Of a DNA stretch of 64,000 nt, positions 29,712 to 38,114 are shown one piece after another (position 1 is the first letter of the stretch; every line of letters starts with the position of its first letter). The DNA lies in assembly GCF_000702545.1 (NCBI RefSeq), contig NZ_JNIO01000008.1, positions 620,001 through 684,000 on the forward strand, given 5' to 3'. Origin of the DNA: Selenomonas sp. AB3002 (GTDB taxonomy: Bacteria; Bacillota; Negativicutes; Selenomonadales; Selenomonadaceae). A program made the position numbers and the translations under genes. The notes under the pieces were generated by a model. The model was not told the origin of the DNA and made no database searches. It saw only the letters and a list, made by a program, of their open reading frames with translations.

Positions 29712-30455
29712 GTGGATATTGAGAGCATGGCCCGCTACTGGTCACAGGATGCGGAGAACTATGGAAACATCATAGAAAGGGAACTGTCAAGTTTCCGGGT
29801 AGGTGCATGGCAGAGATTATTGAAAGAAAAAATTCCAGAGGGAGCAAAACAGGTGCTGGATTTAGGCTGTGGTCCGGGATTCTTTTCCATCATCTTGTCC
29901 AGTCTTGGGTATGAAGTGACTGCTGTGGACTGCTCTGAAGGAATGCTTGAGCAGGCCGGGTCAATGATAGAAAAGTCTGGAGCAAAGGTAACTTTGCTCC
30001 AGATGGACATAAACAATATGGATTTTGCTGATGGTTCCTTTGACGCCATTGTCAGCCGGAATGTAACCTGGACGCTGTCTGACCCGTGGCGGGTATATGG
30101 CGAATGTCTTAGGCTGCTTAGAAACGGTGGCAGGCTGCTGTTTTTTGATGCCAACTGGCATATGCCTCTCTATGATGAGAAGATGGCAGACAGGGCTGAG
30201 AAACGCAGGTTGGAATGTCTGAAGCGTTACGGTGATGCCTTGGAATGTTCGGATGAAATCACGGAACCCTTTGATCCGATGACGCTGCCCCTTAGCGGTA
30301 CCAAACGTCCCTACTGGGATGTGGAACTGCTGCGCAGCCTGGGCTTCGGTGAGGTACACAGTGATTTTGATTTGACGGACAGGCTTTGGGATGACAAAGA
30401 AAAGCTTCTGTATGGAGAGACACCTCTGTTCGGAGTGTTTGCCACCAAGTTTTAG
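29712..30455 (+). CDS. Class I SAM-dependent methyltransferase, substrate unknown
   Basis: The 247-residue product has the Rossmann motif I VLDLGCGPGFFSIILSSLG (near 48), an acidic residue ending strand 2 (VTAVDCSEGMLEQA), the NMDFADGSFDAIVSRNV stretch (motifs II/III) and LRLLRNGGRLLFFDAN. It looks like the UbiE/type-11 group acting on small molecules. GTG 29712 is favoured because GGGGGAGG lies 8 nt upstream; an in-frame ATG at 29667 has no ribosome site. A 33-nt gap to glycerate kinase suggests cotranscription, though no shared pathway is evident. Confidence 0.82.
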   Translation: MDIESMARYWSQDAENYGNIIERELSSFRVGAWQRLLKEKIPEGAKQVLDLGCGPGFFSIILSSLGYEVTAVDCSEGMLEQAGSMIEKSGAKVTLLQMDINNMDFADGSFDAIVSRNVTWTLSDPWRVYGECLRLLRNGGRLLFFDANWHMPLYDEKMADRAEKRRLECLKRYGDALECSDEITEPFDPMTLPLSGTKRPYWDVELLRSLGFGEVHSDFDLTDRLWDDKEKLLYGETPLFGVFATKF

Positions 30456-30488
30456 AAGGTTGCAATGGTTTGTGATTTGGAGGATAAT

Positions 30489-31649
30489 ATGAATATTGTT
30501 GTGGCAATAGATTCCTTCAAGGGATGCCTGACTTCACTTGAAGCAGGAAAGGCTGCTGGTGCAGGCGTTTCAGCTGTATTCCCTGGGGCTGATGTTAAAG
30601 TCATGCCCCTGGCAGATGGCGGGGAAGGGACGGTGGAGGCTCTTACGCGGGGAATGGGAGGAGCGCTTAACAACCTTGAAGTTACCGGGCCTATGAAGAA
30701 GAAGGTCAAAGCTCAGTATGGCATTTTGCCGGATGGAAAAACAGCTATTGTAGAAATGTCATCAGCGGCAGGAATAACTTTGGTGCCCCAGGAGGAAAGG
30801 AATCCTCTTCATGCGACTACTTATGGCGTGGGCGAAATACTGGTGGATGCTATACGCAAGGGATGTCGTCATTTTATTGTGGGCATTGGTGGAAGTGCCA
30901 CCAACGATGGCGGAGTGGGCATGCTTCAGGCACTGGGCTTTGATATGCAGGACGGGCAGGGAAAGCAGGTAACTCTGGGAGCTGTTGGACTAAAAAAACT
31001 GGCCATCATTGAGGATAAGAATGTATTGCCAGAGCTGAGGGAGTGTACCTTCCGCGTTGCCTGCGATGTTGCCAACCCACTGTGTGGCAGAGAAGGCTGC
31101 AGTGCAGTGTTTGCCCCGCAGAAGGGGGCTGGCCTGTCAGAGATCAGGGATATGGACGAATGGATGAAGCATTATGCGGAAATTTCCTGCCTGAAATATC
31201 CTCATGCTGATCCTGAATATCCGGGTGCCGGGGCAGCCGGGGGAATGGGCTTTGCGTTTATGACCTACATGGGTGCAAGGCTGGAATCCGGGATTGGCAT
31301 TGTATTGGCTGAGACGAAGCTGGAGAAATATATAGCCAGGGCTGATCTCGTCATCACGGGGGAGGGGAGGCTGGATGGACAAACCATAATGGGTAAGGCA
31401 CCTATCGGAGTGGCAAGGCTGGCAAAAAAATATGGAAAGCCCGTCATAGCCTTCTGCGGCAGTGCAACCCCGGAAGCCATGGCATGCAATGAGCATGGCA
31501 TAGACGCCTATTTCCCCATTCTAAGGCAGCCTGCAACGCTGGCAGAGGCAATGGACAGGGAAATGGCTCGTCAAAATATGATTGACACAGTGGCGCAGGT
31601 GATGCGGGCTATCAGAATCAAAGTTCCATCATGCACTGCTGATACATAA
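30489..31649 (+). CDS. Glycerate 2-kinase (GlxK/GarK family)
   Basis: Phosphorylates D-glycerate, feeding glycolysis. The 386-residue product shows the family start IDSFKGCLTSLEAGKA, GGSATNDGGVGMLQALG (near 130), a glycine-rich segment GAGAAGGMGFAF and ITGEGRLDGQTIMGKAPIG (near 290). ATG 30489 has GGAGG 5 nt upstream; an in-frame ATG at 30465 has none. Family members make 2-phosphoglycerate. Regulation is not visible. Confidence 0.92.
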   Translation: MNIVVAIDSFKGCLTSLEAGKAAGAGVSAVFPGADVKVMPLADGGEGTVEALTRGMGGALNNLEVTGPMKKKVKAQYGILPDGKTAIVEMSSAAGITLVPQEERNPLHATTYGVGEILVDAIRKGCRHFIVGIGGSATNDGGVGMLQALGFDMQDGQGKQVTLGAVGLKKLAIIEDKNVLPELRECTFRVACDVANPLCGREGCSAVFAPQKGAGLSEIRDMDEWMKHYAEISCLKYPHADPEYPGAGAAGGMGFAFMTYMGARLESGIGIVLAETKLEKYIARADLVITGEGRLDGQTIMGKAPIGVARLAKKYGKPVIAFCGSATPEAMACNEHGIDAYFPILRQPATLAEAMDREMARQNMIDTVAQVMRAIRIKVPSCTADT

Positions 31650-31681
31650 AGATAAGATTTGCGTAATAGGAGGGATAACTA

Positions 31682-33124
31682 TTGGCAAATGTATTGAGCG
31701 TTTTGGAAAAGGCCATGGATGATGATATACGAAACCAGGTTGCCATATTTGAAGTTGTCACTGTCAAAAACATAATGGGAACAGAAGGGGTAAAGGTAGC
31801 TGAAAAGGCTGCCGGGATGGTGAACTCTGTGGGGCGGCTCTTGGGGGCAAAGAATCGTCTTGTGAAGGATATGAGACCCCGCAGCATTGAAGAGCAGATC
31901 GAGGACAAGATTGAGGAGTGCGCCAATGACAGCCGGGGGATGCTGGATGCAGAGCTTCGGAAACTCTTGGCAGAGAGACTTGATCTGGAGGATGAAGCTT
32001 CGGACGAGAGAATTGCCAAGGAGCTTGTAAACCATGCGGCTGAGTATATGGAGCTTGATGAGGTGCTGGCTCCGGCAGAGATGACTGATGCCGTGCTGCA
32101 ACAGTACAAGAAACAGCAGGAAAAGAAAACGGGATGGCCAGCCCTGGCTATGCTGGGGATGTGGCAGCAGATGACGGGTACCTCCAAAGTGGACGGGGAG
32201 GTGTACTGCCAACTGATTTCCATGGCCAGGTCTGTTTACGGCAGGAATTTTGCGCCAGAGGATGACGACATGCCTGACTGGATTATAGGCAGGACGGTTG
32301 ACACCAGGCGGGAGATAGAGGAATCGGATGCGTCTTATCAGGCAAGGGAAGTTGAACTGAAAGAGGCGCAGACTGCCCGCGAAGTGGCAGAGAGGAAGCT
32401 CCTGGAAGCCCGAAGAAGCGAGGAGGCTGCCAAGGCTGAATTGGAGACCCATACAAGGTATATTGAAGACATTCGGGTATGGCTTGCTAACTACGACAAT
32501 TTTAGGTTGAGCCAGGAGATTGAGCTTGGGGTGCTGGAGGGGCAGCTTGTGTCGGCTGCCAGTGAAGCCAGGAAATCAGCCCGCACTATCAACAAGCTTA
32601 AGCGGGCGATAATACAGCAAAGGAAAAAGCTTACTAACCTCCATGCAGAGCGGGAAACTAATCTGGCAACGCTGGAGAATGCTCCCCAAAGGGAAATGGA
32701 GATTCGCCAGCTGATAGAGCAAACTGAGGCAGAAAGTGCAAGCATGACGAAAATTTTCCATGAAGCTGAGGAGGAGTATGCATTTGCCCAGGCAGCCAGG
32801 GATGAAGAACGTCGCAGGCGCATCGAAAACATCATTCGGGGCATGGAGGAATGGGGCGAGCAAGATTACAGCGGAAAGGTCTTTGAACTGGATGAAGTCA
32901 TTCTTCGCCAGCTGGCCATGACTAATAATGAACACAGGATTGGTGTATTCAAAACCATGAAGCAGGTGTTGGATGCGGCTGCGCCCCAGGATCTTGGGGA
33001 TAAGGTCAACGATGAAAGTCTGGGGCTGCCAATCAAGGAAACTGGGAGTTACCTGATATATCAGTTAGACGCAGCTGGTAAAATTACGTTTGCACGGTTC
33101 ACGGATGAGGACAGCCTTTATTAA
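31682..33124 (+). CDS. Large cytosolic coiled-coil protein of unknown function
   Basis: Not recognised. The 480-residue product has no signal peptide or membrane segment. The N-terminal 200 residues look globular and helical. Residues about 210-400 form a long heptad-rich, Lys/Glu/Arg-rich coiled coil broken near WLANYDNFRLSQEIELG. The last 80 residues form a small mixed domain ending in TGSYLIYQLDAAGKITFARF. There is no Walker A motif, so it is not an SMC ATPase on its own. TTG 31682 follows GGAGG (8-nt spacing), 32 nt after glycerate kinase. A structural, tethering or phage-defence-like role is possible but unsupported. Confidence 0.6.
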   Translation: MANVLSVLEKAMDDDIRNQVAIFEVVTVKNIMGTEGVKVAEKAAGMVNSVGRLLGAKNRLVKDMRPRSIEEQIEDKIEECANDSRGMLDAELRKLLAERLDLEDEASDERIAKELVNHAAEYMELDEVLAPAEMTDAVLQQYKKQQEKKTGWPALAMLGMWQQMTGTSKVDGEVYCQLISMARSVYGRNFAPEDDDMPDWIIGRTVDTRREIEESDASYQAREVELKEAQTAREVAERKLLEARRSEEAAKAELETHTRYIEDIRVWLANYDNFRLSQEIELGVLEGQLVSAASEARKSARTINKLKRAIIQQRKKLTNLHAERETNLATLENAPQREMEIRQLIEQTEAESASMTKIFHEAEEEYAFAQAARDEERRRRIENIIRGMEEWGEQDYSGKVFELDEVILRQLAMTNNEHRIGVFKTMKQVLDAAAPQDLGDKVNDESLGLPIKETGSYLIYQLDAAGKITFARFTDEDSLY

Positions 33125-33195
33125 GCACTTATACTATGATAACAGAGGGCGATTATGATTCTCCAAGAAGTGAAAAATCAAGTTATCGTTAACAC

Positions 33196-33236
33196 AAAAA
33201 AAAGCATTATCCATGAGAATGATTCATGGATAATGC
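33196..33236 (-). terminator. Intrinsic terminator of a minus-strand transcript
   Basis: A perfect 13-bp stem (GCATTATCCATGA at 33204-33216 with TCATGGATAATGC at 33224-33236), 7-nt loop. It is followed on the minus strand by eight T (the A run at 33196-33203). There is no T-tract on the plus strand, so it acts only leftward, 15 nt after the stop of the small ORF at 33252. Confidence 0.9.
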
Positions 33237-33251
33237 CCCTCAATTTAATGA

Positions 33252-33392
33252 TTAAATTACGAATGTGGAAATACACAAAATGGCGATAAGAAACACGTTT
33301 ATTTTTATGCATTCACGTGAAACTGAATATACAAGATAAGCAAAAATATCAGATTCAGATGGAACTTTTTCTGAGTTTTCGTAGTAGTTCAT
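33252..33392 (-). CDS. Small putative membrane peptide (46 residues)
   Basis: A short frame supported by context rather than length. The ATG at 33392 follows AGAGAGG with 7-nt spacing, and a strong minus-strand terminator begins 15 nt after the TAA. The peptide starts polar and acidic (MNYYENSEKVPSESD) and ends in a hydrophobic stretch (KINVFLIAILCISTFVI), so it could be a small inner-membrane protein or a toxin-like peptide. Without it the minus-strand terminator has no gene to serve. It is divergent from the PheC-like gene across a region with two operator-like repeats. Homology is unknown. Confidence 0.6.
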   Translation of the reverse strand: MNYYENSEKVPSESDIFAYLVYSVSRECIKINVFLIAILCISTFVI

Positions 33393-33466
33393 ATTGAGTC
33401 CTCTCTTTCATAAATCTTGTTGCATTTGAACTTTTAAATTCTGCAATATATATCGTAGATATTTAG

Positions 33467-33485
33467 GAAAACTTAAATGTTTTTT
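33467..33485. repeat. Operator-like repeat, copy 1
   Basis: GAAAACTTAAATGTTTTTT, identical to the copy at 33597-33615. The core AAAAC-N6-GTTTT has inverted arms, like a dimeric repressor site. It overlaps a possible -35 (TTAAGT, minus strand) of the small peptide gene. Confidence 0.6.
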
Positions 33486-33596
33486 TCATTTGCATATTAT
33501 ATCTTGGTTTTGTATGTGGGAGAACAAAAAGCACAGGTTTGGCTTATGCCAGGACAGGAATAACGGCACTACGAACTATATATCGGATAAAATACA

Positions 33597-33615
33597 GAAA
33601 ACTTAAATGTTTTTT
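33597..33615. repeat. Operator-like repeat, copy 2
   Basis: Same 19-nt sequence as at 33467-33485. It lies just downstream of a possible -10 (TAAAAT, 33588-33593) of the PheC-like gene and is followed by a partial copy (TAGGAAAACTT) that also flanks copy 1. The rest of the 33125-33648 gap is AT-rich with no other gene seen. Confidence 0.6.
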
Positions 33616-33648
33616 AGGAAAACTTTTGAGTAGCAGGGAGGAATTGCC

Positions 33649-34470
33649 ATGATGAAGAAACTTGGGAGTCTGATGGTGTTAAGCATTGTTGCTGCTATGC
33701 TGCTTACCCAGCTGAACCTTGCAGAAGCAGGGCATCTTGAAGATATTTCGGCAAGGGGGACTATACGCGTAGGTACCACGGGGGATTACATTCCTATGTC
33801 CTATTTGAATCCTCAGACTGGAGAATATGAGGGAATAGATGCAGAACTGTCACGTATTATTGCAGATTCGCTGGGGGTGAAGCTGGAGTATGTGCCAACT
33901 ACCTGGCCATCTTTGGCAGAAGATACCTTGGCAGGCAAGTTTGATATAGCCATTTGCGGTATTTCCAGAAACTATGCCAGAGCCAGGACTATGGCCATGT
34001 CTGATGCCTATGGCGAAGGTGCTTTTGGCAAAACCATACTCTGTCGCAAGGCTGATGCCAGGAAGTTCCGCAGCCTCGCTGACATCGACAAAGCTGACGT
34101 AAGGGTCATGATCAACCCTGGGGGAACCAATGAGAAATTTGCCAATGCCAACTTAAAGAAGGCACAGCTTATCGTACATAAGGAAAATGCCGATATTCCC
34201 AGGCAGATTGCTGAGGGGAATGCCGATATCATGATAACGGAGCCTGTGGAAGCGGCCCGCTATGTGGAAATGGATGCCAGGCTGGCGGCTCCCCTGATCA
34301 GCAAGCCATTTACAAAACATTCCTGCGGCATACTTATGGCCAAGGGAGATCAGGAGTTTTTGAATTACATCAATTTTGTTTTGGCGGAGCTGCGCATGGA
34401 TGGAACGCTGCCCAGGCTGGAAGCTGAATATTTGCGTGTCAAACCATCTAAGCAGCAAGCGGAAAAATGA
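33649..34470 (+). CDS. Periplasmic substrate-binding-fold protein resembling cyclohexadienyl dehydratase (PheC)
   Basis: A 273-residue exported protein. The signal peptide is about residues 1-26 (MMKKLGSLMVLSIVAAMLL..AEA), cleaved before GHLEDI. The mature part is a family 3 binding fold (GTIRVGTTGDYIPMSY, EGIDAELSRIIADSLG, FDIAICGISRN). The stretch NPGGTNEKFANANLKKAQLI closely matches what I recall of Pseudomonas PheC, a periplasmic enzyme of this fold that dehydrates prephenate or arogenate. No permease or ATPase gene is adjacent, which favours an enzyme over a transporter subunit. ATG 33649 follows GGGAGG at 7 nt. Catalytic residues were not verified. Confidence 0.75.
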   Translation: MMKKLGSLMVLSIVAAMLLTQLNLAEAGHLEDISARGTIRVGTTGDYIPMSYLNPQTGEYEGIDAELSRIIADSLGVKLEYVPTTWPSLAEDTLAGKFDIAICGISRNYARARTMAMSDAYGEGAFGKTILCRKADARKFRSLADIDKADVRVMINPGGTNEKFANANLKKAQLIVHKENADIPRQIAEGNADIMITEPVEAARYVEMDARLAAPLISKPFTKHSCGILMAKGDQEFLNYINFVLAELRMDGTLPRLEAEYLRVKPSKQQAEK

Positions 34471-34539
34471 GATGTCATTTGAGGTGGGCAAAAATAAGCC
34501 TGTAATCATAGGCAGGTTGCTGGAGGAGGCGTGAGGAAA

Positions 34540-35307
34540 ATGCGACTCGTCATTACAGATTCCTACGAGCAGATGGGGCTGGAGGCAGCCAACATTGTAG
34601 CAGGACAAATTTACTTGAAGCCAAATAGCGTACTGGGGCTGGCCACCGGCAGTACGCCCGTTTCTATGTATGAGCGTCTTGTATTGGTGCATAGAACCGT
34701 GGGACTGGATTTTTCTGAAGTGACCACATTCAATTTGGACGAGTATATCGGCATGCGCCCAGACAATTCTCAGAGCTATCACTATTTCATGCAGGAAAAT
34801 TTCTTCAGGCATATCAATATCAGGCAGGAAAATGTCTATATTCCTGATGGCATGGCAGAAGATACCGTTGCAGAGGGGCGTCGCTACGAGCAGCTTATAG
34901 CGGCCAAGGGCGGCATAGACTTGCAGGTGCTGGGCATTGGCCAGAACGCGCACATAGGCTTCAACGAGCCTGATGTGAAGTTTGCAGCCACTACCCACAA
35001 GGTAGAACTGGATGAGGAAACCATACAGGCCAATTCCCGCTTCTTCAATGATGCCAGCGAAGTGCCCCGCTATGCCATAAGCATGGGTATAAAGACCATC
35101 ATGATGGCTGAACATGTCATCATGCTTGCAAACGGCAAGAACAAGGCCAGGGCTGTGTATAAGGCTCTTTGCGGAGATGTCACGCCTGAGGCGCCGGCCT
35201 CAATCCTGCAGCTGCACAGGGATGTGACTGTAATCGTGGATAAGGAAGCAGCCTCCCTGCTGCCGGCTGACATTCACGATATCCAGATAAAGAATTTGTG
35301 TCGATGA
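34540..35307 (+). CDS. nagB: Glucosamine-6-phosphate deaminase
   Basis: Converts glucosamine-6-phosphate to fructose-6-phosphate and ammonia. The 255 residues have LGLATGSTPVSMYERL (near 34), TTFNLDEYIGM with the catalytic Asp (near 65), GIGQNAHIGFNEP (near 130) and MLANGKNKARAVYKAL (near 195). ATG 34540 is chosen over GTG 34531, which is too close to GGAGGAGG (34522-34529). No nagA or transporter neighbours it. The recombination gene downstream starts 24 nt later. Confidence 0.95.
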   Translation: MRLVITDSYEQMGLEAANIVAGQIYLKPNSVLGLATGSTPVSMYERLVLVHRTVGLDFSEVTTFNLDEYIGMRPDNSQSYHYFMQENFFRHINIRQENVYIPDGMAEDTVAEGRRYEQLIAAKGGIDLQVLGIGQNAHIGFNEPDVKFAATTHKVELDEETIQANSRFFNDASEVPRYAISMGIKTIMMAEHVIMLANGKNKARAVYKALCGDVTPEAPASILQLHRDVTVIVDKEAASLLPADIHDIQIKNLCR

Positions 35308-35331
35308 GGATAGAGGGAGCTGGCTGAAAGC

Positions 35332-37956
35332 ATGGATTTATCAAAACTAAACAAGGAACAGAGAGAAGTGGCAGAGGAGCTGGAACAGCACGTGCTGCTG
35401 CTGGCCCCGGCGGGCACTGGCAAGACGGATACTTTGTCCTGCCGGGTGGCCAATATCATAGAGCAGAGCAGGGCTTTGCCTGAGGAAATCCTATGTCTTA
35501 CCTTTACCAACAAGGCTTGCAGGGAAATGCGGGAACGCATTGAGGAAAAGGTCGGGGAAGCAGGGAACCGGGTAATGGTGCGTACGTTTCATGGTTTCTG
35601 CTTTGACCTCGTCAAGACTGAGGCCAAGCGGCATGCTGATTTCTTTGCAGACTTTGCCATTGTGGATGAGGTGGACTGCCAGAGCATTCTGCGGGAGGTC
35701 AGTGAAGGACACTGGCCTTTGCGCGCTTTGCAAAGCCTGGTGGGACAGCTGAAAGAAAGCCGGGCTGTCTTTGGACTGGCGGAAGGTGCAGTCATGCCCG
35801 CCCGGGGAGAGGAAAGCACAGCAGGGCGGCGGCAGGAATATGAACAGGTCTTGCAAAGATTGCTGAAGGAAACACCTGAGAAGGTAAAAGCGCTGGCCAT
35901 AGACGATCGCTATGAATTTTATCCCCAGCTTTACGCAGGCTGGCAGAAATGGGGCCCCGGACTAACAGCCGCCTATGACGAGCGGCTGCTTGATATGCAT
36001 GGACTGGACTTTACTGACCTTATCGTCAACGCCCAGCGTCTTTTGATGGATCCTGAGATTGCAGGCAGGTGGGCCAGGCGCTTTGCCTATATCAGCATTG
36101 ACGAGGTGCAGGACACAAGTGAGCTGGAGTATGCTGTCATATCACGCATCTTTGGCATGAGCCGGCTGCTCCTGTGCGGGGATTATTTTCAGACCATTTA
36201 CGAATGGCGTGGTTCCAGGCCTGAGAAGGTGCTCAGAAGCTATCAGCGGGATTATCACCCCCGGCGCATTGTACTCCATGAGAACTATCGAGCCACCCAA
36301 AAGCTTTTGAATGCTTCCTTTGCCTGTCTCCAGTCATTCTTCCCGGAGCGGGTTTCCGCCCTCTATCCCGAAGGTCTGACGGCGGAAAGCCCGGAGGAGG
36401 GGGAATTCATCGAACTCAAAGGAGCCATGGAGTTTGCCGAGGAAGCGCAATGGATTTACTACCGCATTCAGCATTTGCCTGTAAAAAATTACTCCAGGGT
36501 ATGTATTCTTACCCGCAGCAACCGTTATAACAAAGATTTGTCTTCCCAGTTCCGCTCTCTGGGACGCAATCTGCCGGAAAACGAGCGCCTGCCCTTTATG
36601 CTCATTGATGAAATGCGCTTTTTCCGCCGTCAGGAGATCAAAGATGTGCTGGCCTTCCTGCATCTGGCGATGAACAGGCATGATGCAGCCAGCCTCATCA
36701 GGCTGCTTTCCCGCTTCGGCAGGGGCATAGGTCCCGCCACCATCAAGGCCATTGGGGCTGAGGAGGTACGAAGGACAGGGCTGAAGCTTACTGACTTTTT
36801 GGAACTGGGGGCAAGGCGCACTGGAGATCCCTTCAGCGACTTGATAGAAGCCATGTCCCAGGGACAGGTGGTGGTCTTTGATGTGGAGTCCACCGGGGTG
36901 GACATCACCCGTGACGAAATCATTCAGATTGCAGGCATCCGCCTTGCTCCGGACGGCAGTGTGGCTGAGGAATTCTATCGGAATTTGCGGCCTGATAAGG
37001 GAGTGGGCCAGTCTGTAAGAGTGCATGGCCTTACAGACGCTTATTTGCAGAAACATGGAGAAAGTCCGCAGCAGGTGCTGGAAGAGTTCTGTCATTTTGC
37101 CAGAGGATGCGTGCTGGTGGGGCACAATGTCACCTATGACCTGGGAATTTTAGGCAGCGAGCTGGCAAGGCTGGGAATGCCACAGCTTGACTATCCCTGT
37201 TATTATGATACGTTGGAGATTTTCAGGCGGTTTTATCCGAACCTGCCAAACCACAAGCTTGAGTTCTTGTCTGAACATTTCCAGACAGAACATGCTTCCT
37301 CCCATGATGCTATGGACGACATACGGGCTACGGCAGATATACTGAATTATGCCCTGGCTCATGATGTAGTGCCACGCACTGAGGATAGGCGGGCTTATTT
37401 CGCGCAATGGCAGGGCATCTTCGAAGAAATGGCAGAGCTCATGGCGAGTTTCCGTCAGCAGGCACCGCTCCTGCGTCCCTGGAAGCTGATCACGGAGGTG
37501 GTCCTGCGCGGCGGCGTAAAAGAATATTACCAGCGCCACAAGGAGGAACAGCGCATCCAGAATCTGCGGGAGCTTTATTTGCAGGCGAGGGACCTTGACG
37601 ATGTTTCCCTCTGTCCACTGGATGCTCTGGCAAGGTTCCTGCAGTATACAACCCTTTCCAATACGGAGCTGGAGGCGCTTAATCAGCGGTCTCAGATTCC
37701 CATCATCACGGTGCATCAGGCCAAAGGCAGCGAGTTTGATTACGTGTTTCTGGCAGGTCTGCAGGAAGGCACCTTCCCGGGATTCCACGCTCAGGAGAAA
37801 GGAAAGCTGCCAGAGGAACAAAGGCTTTTCTATGTGGGCATAACCAGGGCCAAAAAGCAGCTTTTCCTCTCCTGGACTCAGCGGCAGTATGGTCACAGCC
37901 GCCATATAAGTCCTTTTATCCATGCCATACCCAGAAAATACCTGAAGAATATGTAA
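35332..37956 (+). CDS. UvrD/Rep-type helicase with an inserted DnaQ-like 3'-5' exonuclease domain
   Basis: Superfamily 1 DNA helicase of 874 residues. Q-motif LNKEQREVAEE and Walker A APAGTGKT lie near 30, TFTNKACREMRER is motif Ia, SIDEVQD is Walker B near 256, and LCGDYFQTIYEWRGS is motif III. Motifs V and VI are near 790-855 (TVHQAKGSEFDYVFLAGL; RLFYVGITRAKKQLFLS). Residues about 510-665 are a DEDDh exonuclease: FDVESTGVD, VLVGHNVTYDLGIL and SSHDAMDDIRAT. The insertion sits between the two parts of the second helicase domain. Its presence suggests coupled unwinding and 3'-end trimming in repair. Start ATG 35332 has GAGGGAG about 12 nt upstream. Confidence 0.88.
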   Translation: MDLSKLNKEQREVAEELEQHVLLLAPAGTGKTDTLSCRVANIIEQSRALPEEILCLTFTNKACREMRERIEEKVGEAGNRVMVRTFHGFCFDLVKTEAKRHADFFADFAIVDEVDCQSILREVSEGHWPLRALQSLVGQLKESRAVFGLAEGAVMPARGEESTAGRRQEYEQVLQRLLKETPEKVKALAIDDRYEFYPQLYAGWQKWGPGLTAAYDERLLDMHGLDFTDLIVNAQRLLMDPEIAGRWARRFAYISIDEVQDTSELEYAVISRIFGMSRLLLCGDYFQTIYEWRGSRPEKVLRSYQRDYHPRRIVLHENYRATQKLLNASFACLQSFFPERVSALYPEGLTAESPEEGEFIELKGAMEFAEEAQWIYYRIQHLPVKNYSRVCILTRSNRYNKDLSSQFRSLGRNLPENERLPFMLIDEMRFFRRQEIKDVLAFLHLAMNRHDAASLIRLLSRFGRGIGPATIKAIGAEEVRRTGLKLTDFLELGARRTGDPFSDLIEAMSQGQVVVFDVESTGVDITRDEIIQIAGIRLAPDGSVAEEFYRNLRPDKGVGQSVRVHGLTDAYLQKHGESPQQVLEEFCHFARGCVLVGHNVTYDLGILGSELARLGMPQLDYPCYYDTLEIFRRFYPNLPNHKLEFLSEHFQTEHASSHDAMDDIRATADILNYALAHDVVPRTEDRRAYFAQWQGIFEEMAELMASFRQQAPLLRPWKLITEVVLRGGVKEYYQRHKEEQRIQNLRELYLQARDLDDVSLCPLDALARFLQYTTLSNTELEALNQRSQIPIITVHQAKGSEFDYVFLAGLQEGTFPGFHAQEKGKLPEEQRLFYVGITRAKKQLFLSWTQRQYGHSRHISPFIHAIPRKYLKNM

Positions 37957-37985
37957 GAATTAATAAAGAATTTTCAATAAATCTA

Positions 37986-38013
37986 TTGAAAATAATAAAT
38001 GAGATGTTAAAAT
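37986..38013 (+). promoter_or_regulatory. Putative promoter of the small acidic exported protein
   Basis: TTGAAA (37986-37991) and TAAAAT (38008-38013), 16-bp spacing. It overlaps an AT-rich hairpin (37970-37979 with 37984-37993) just after the helicase gene that lacks a T-tract. Confidence 0.5.
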
Positions 38014-38114
38014 AGAATTGGTTGAATCGGAAAGCGGCTTTCTCAAGGCGTGCACACCGATTAGCCATTTTAAGAGAGGGAGTAAGGGACAAAGGATTTG
38101 AAAGGGGTATTTTC

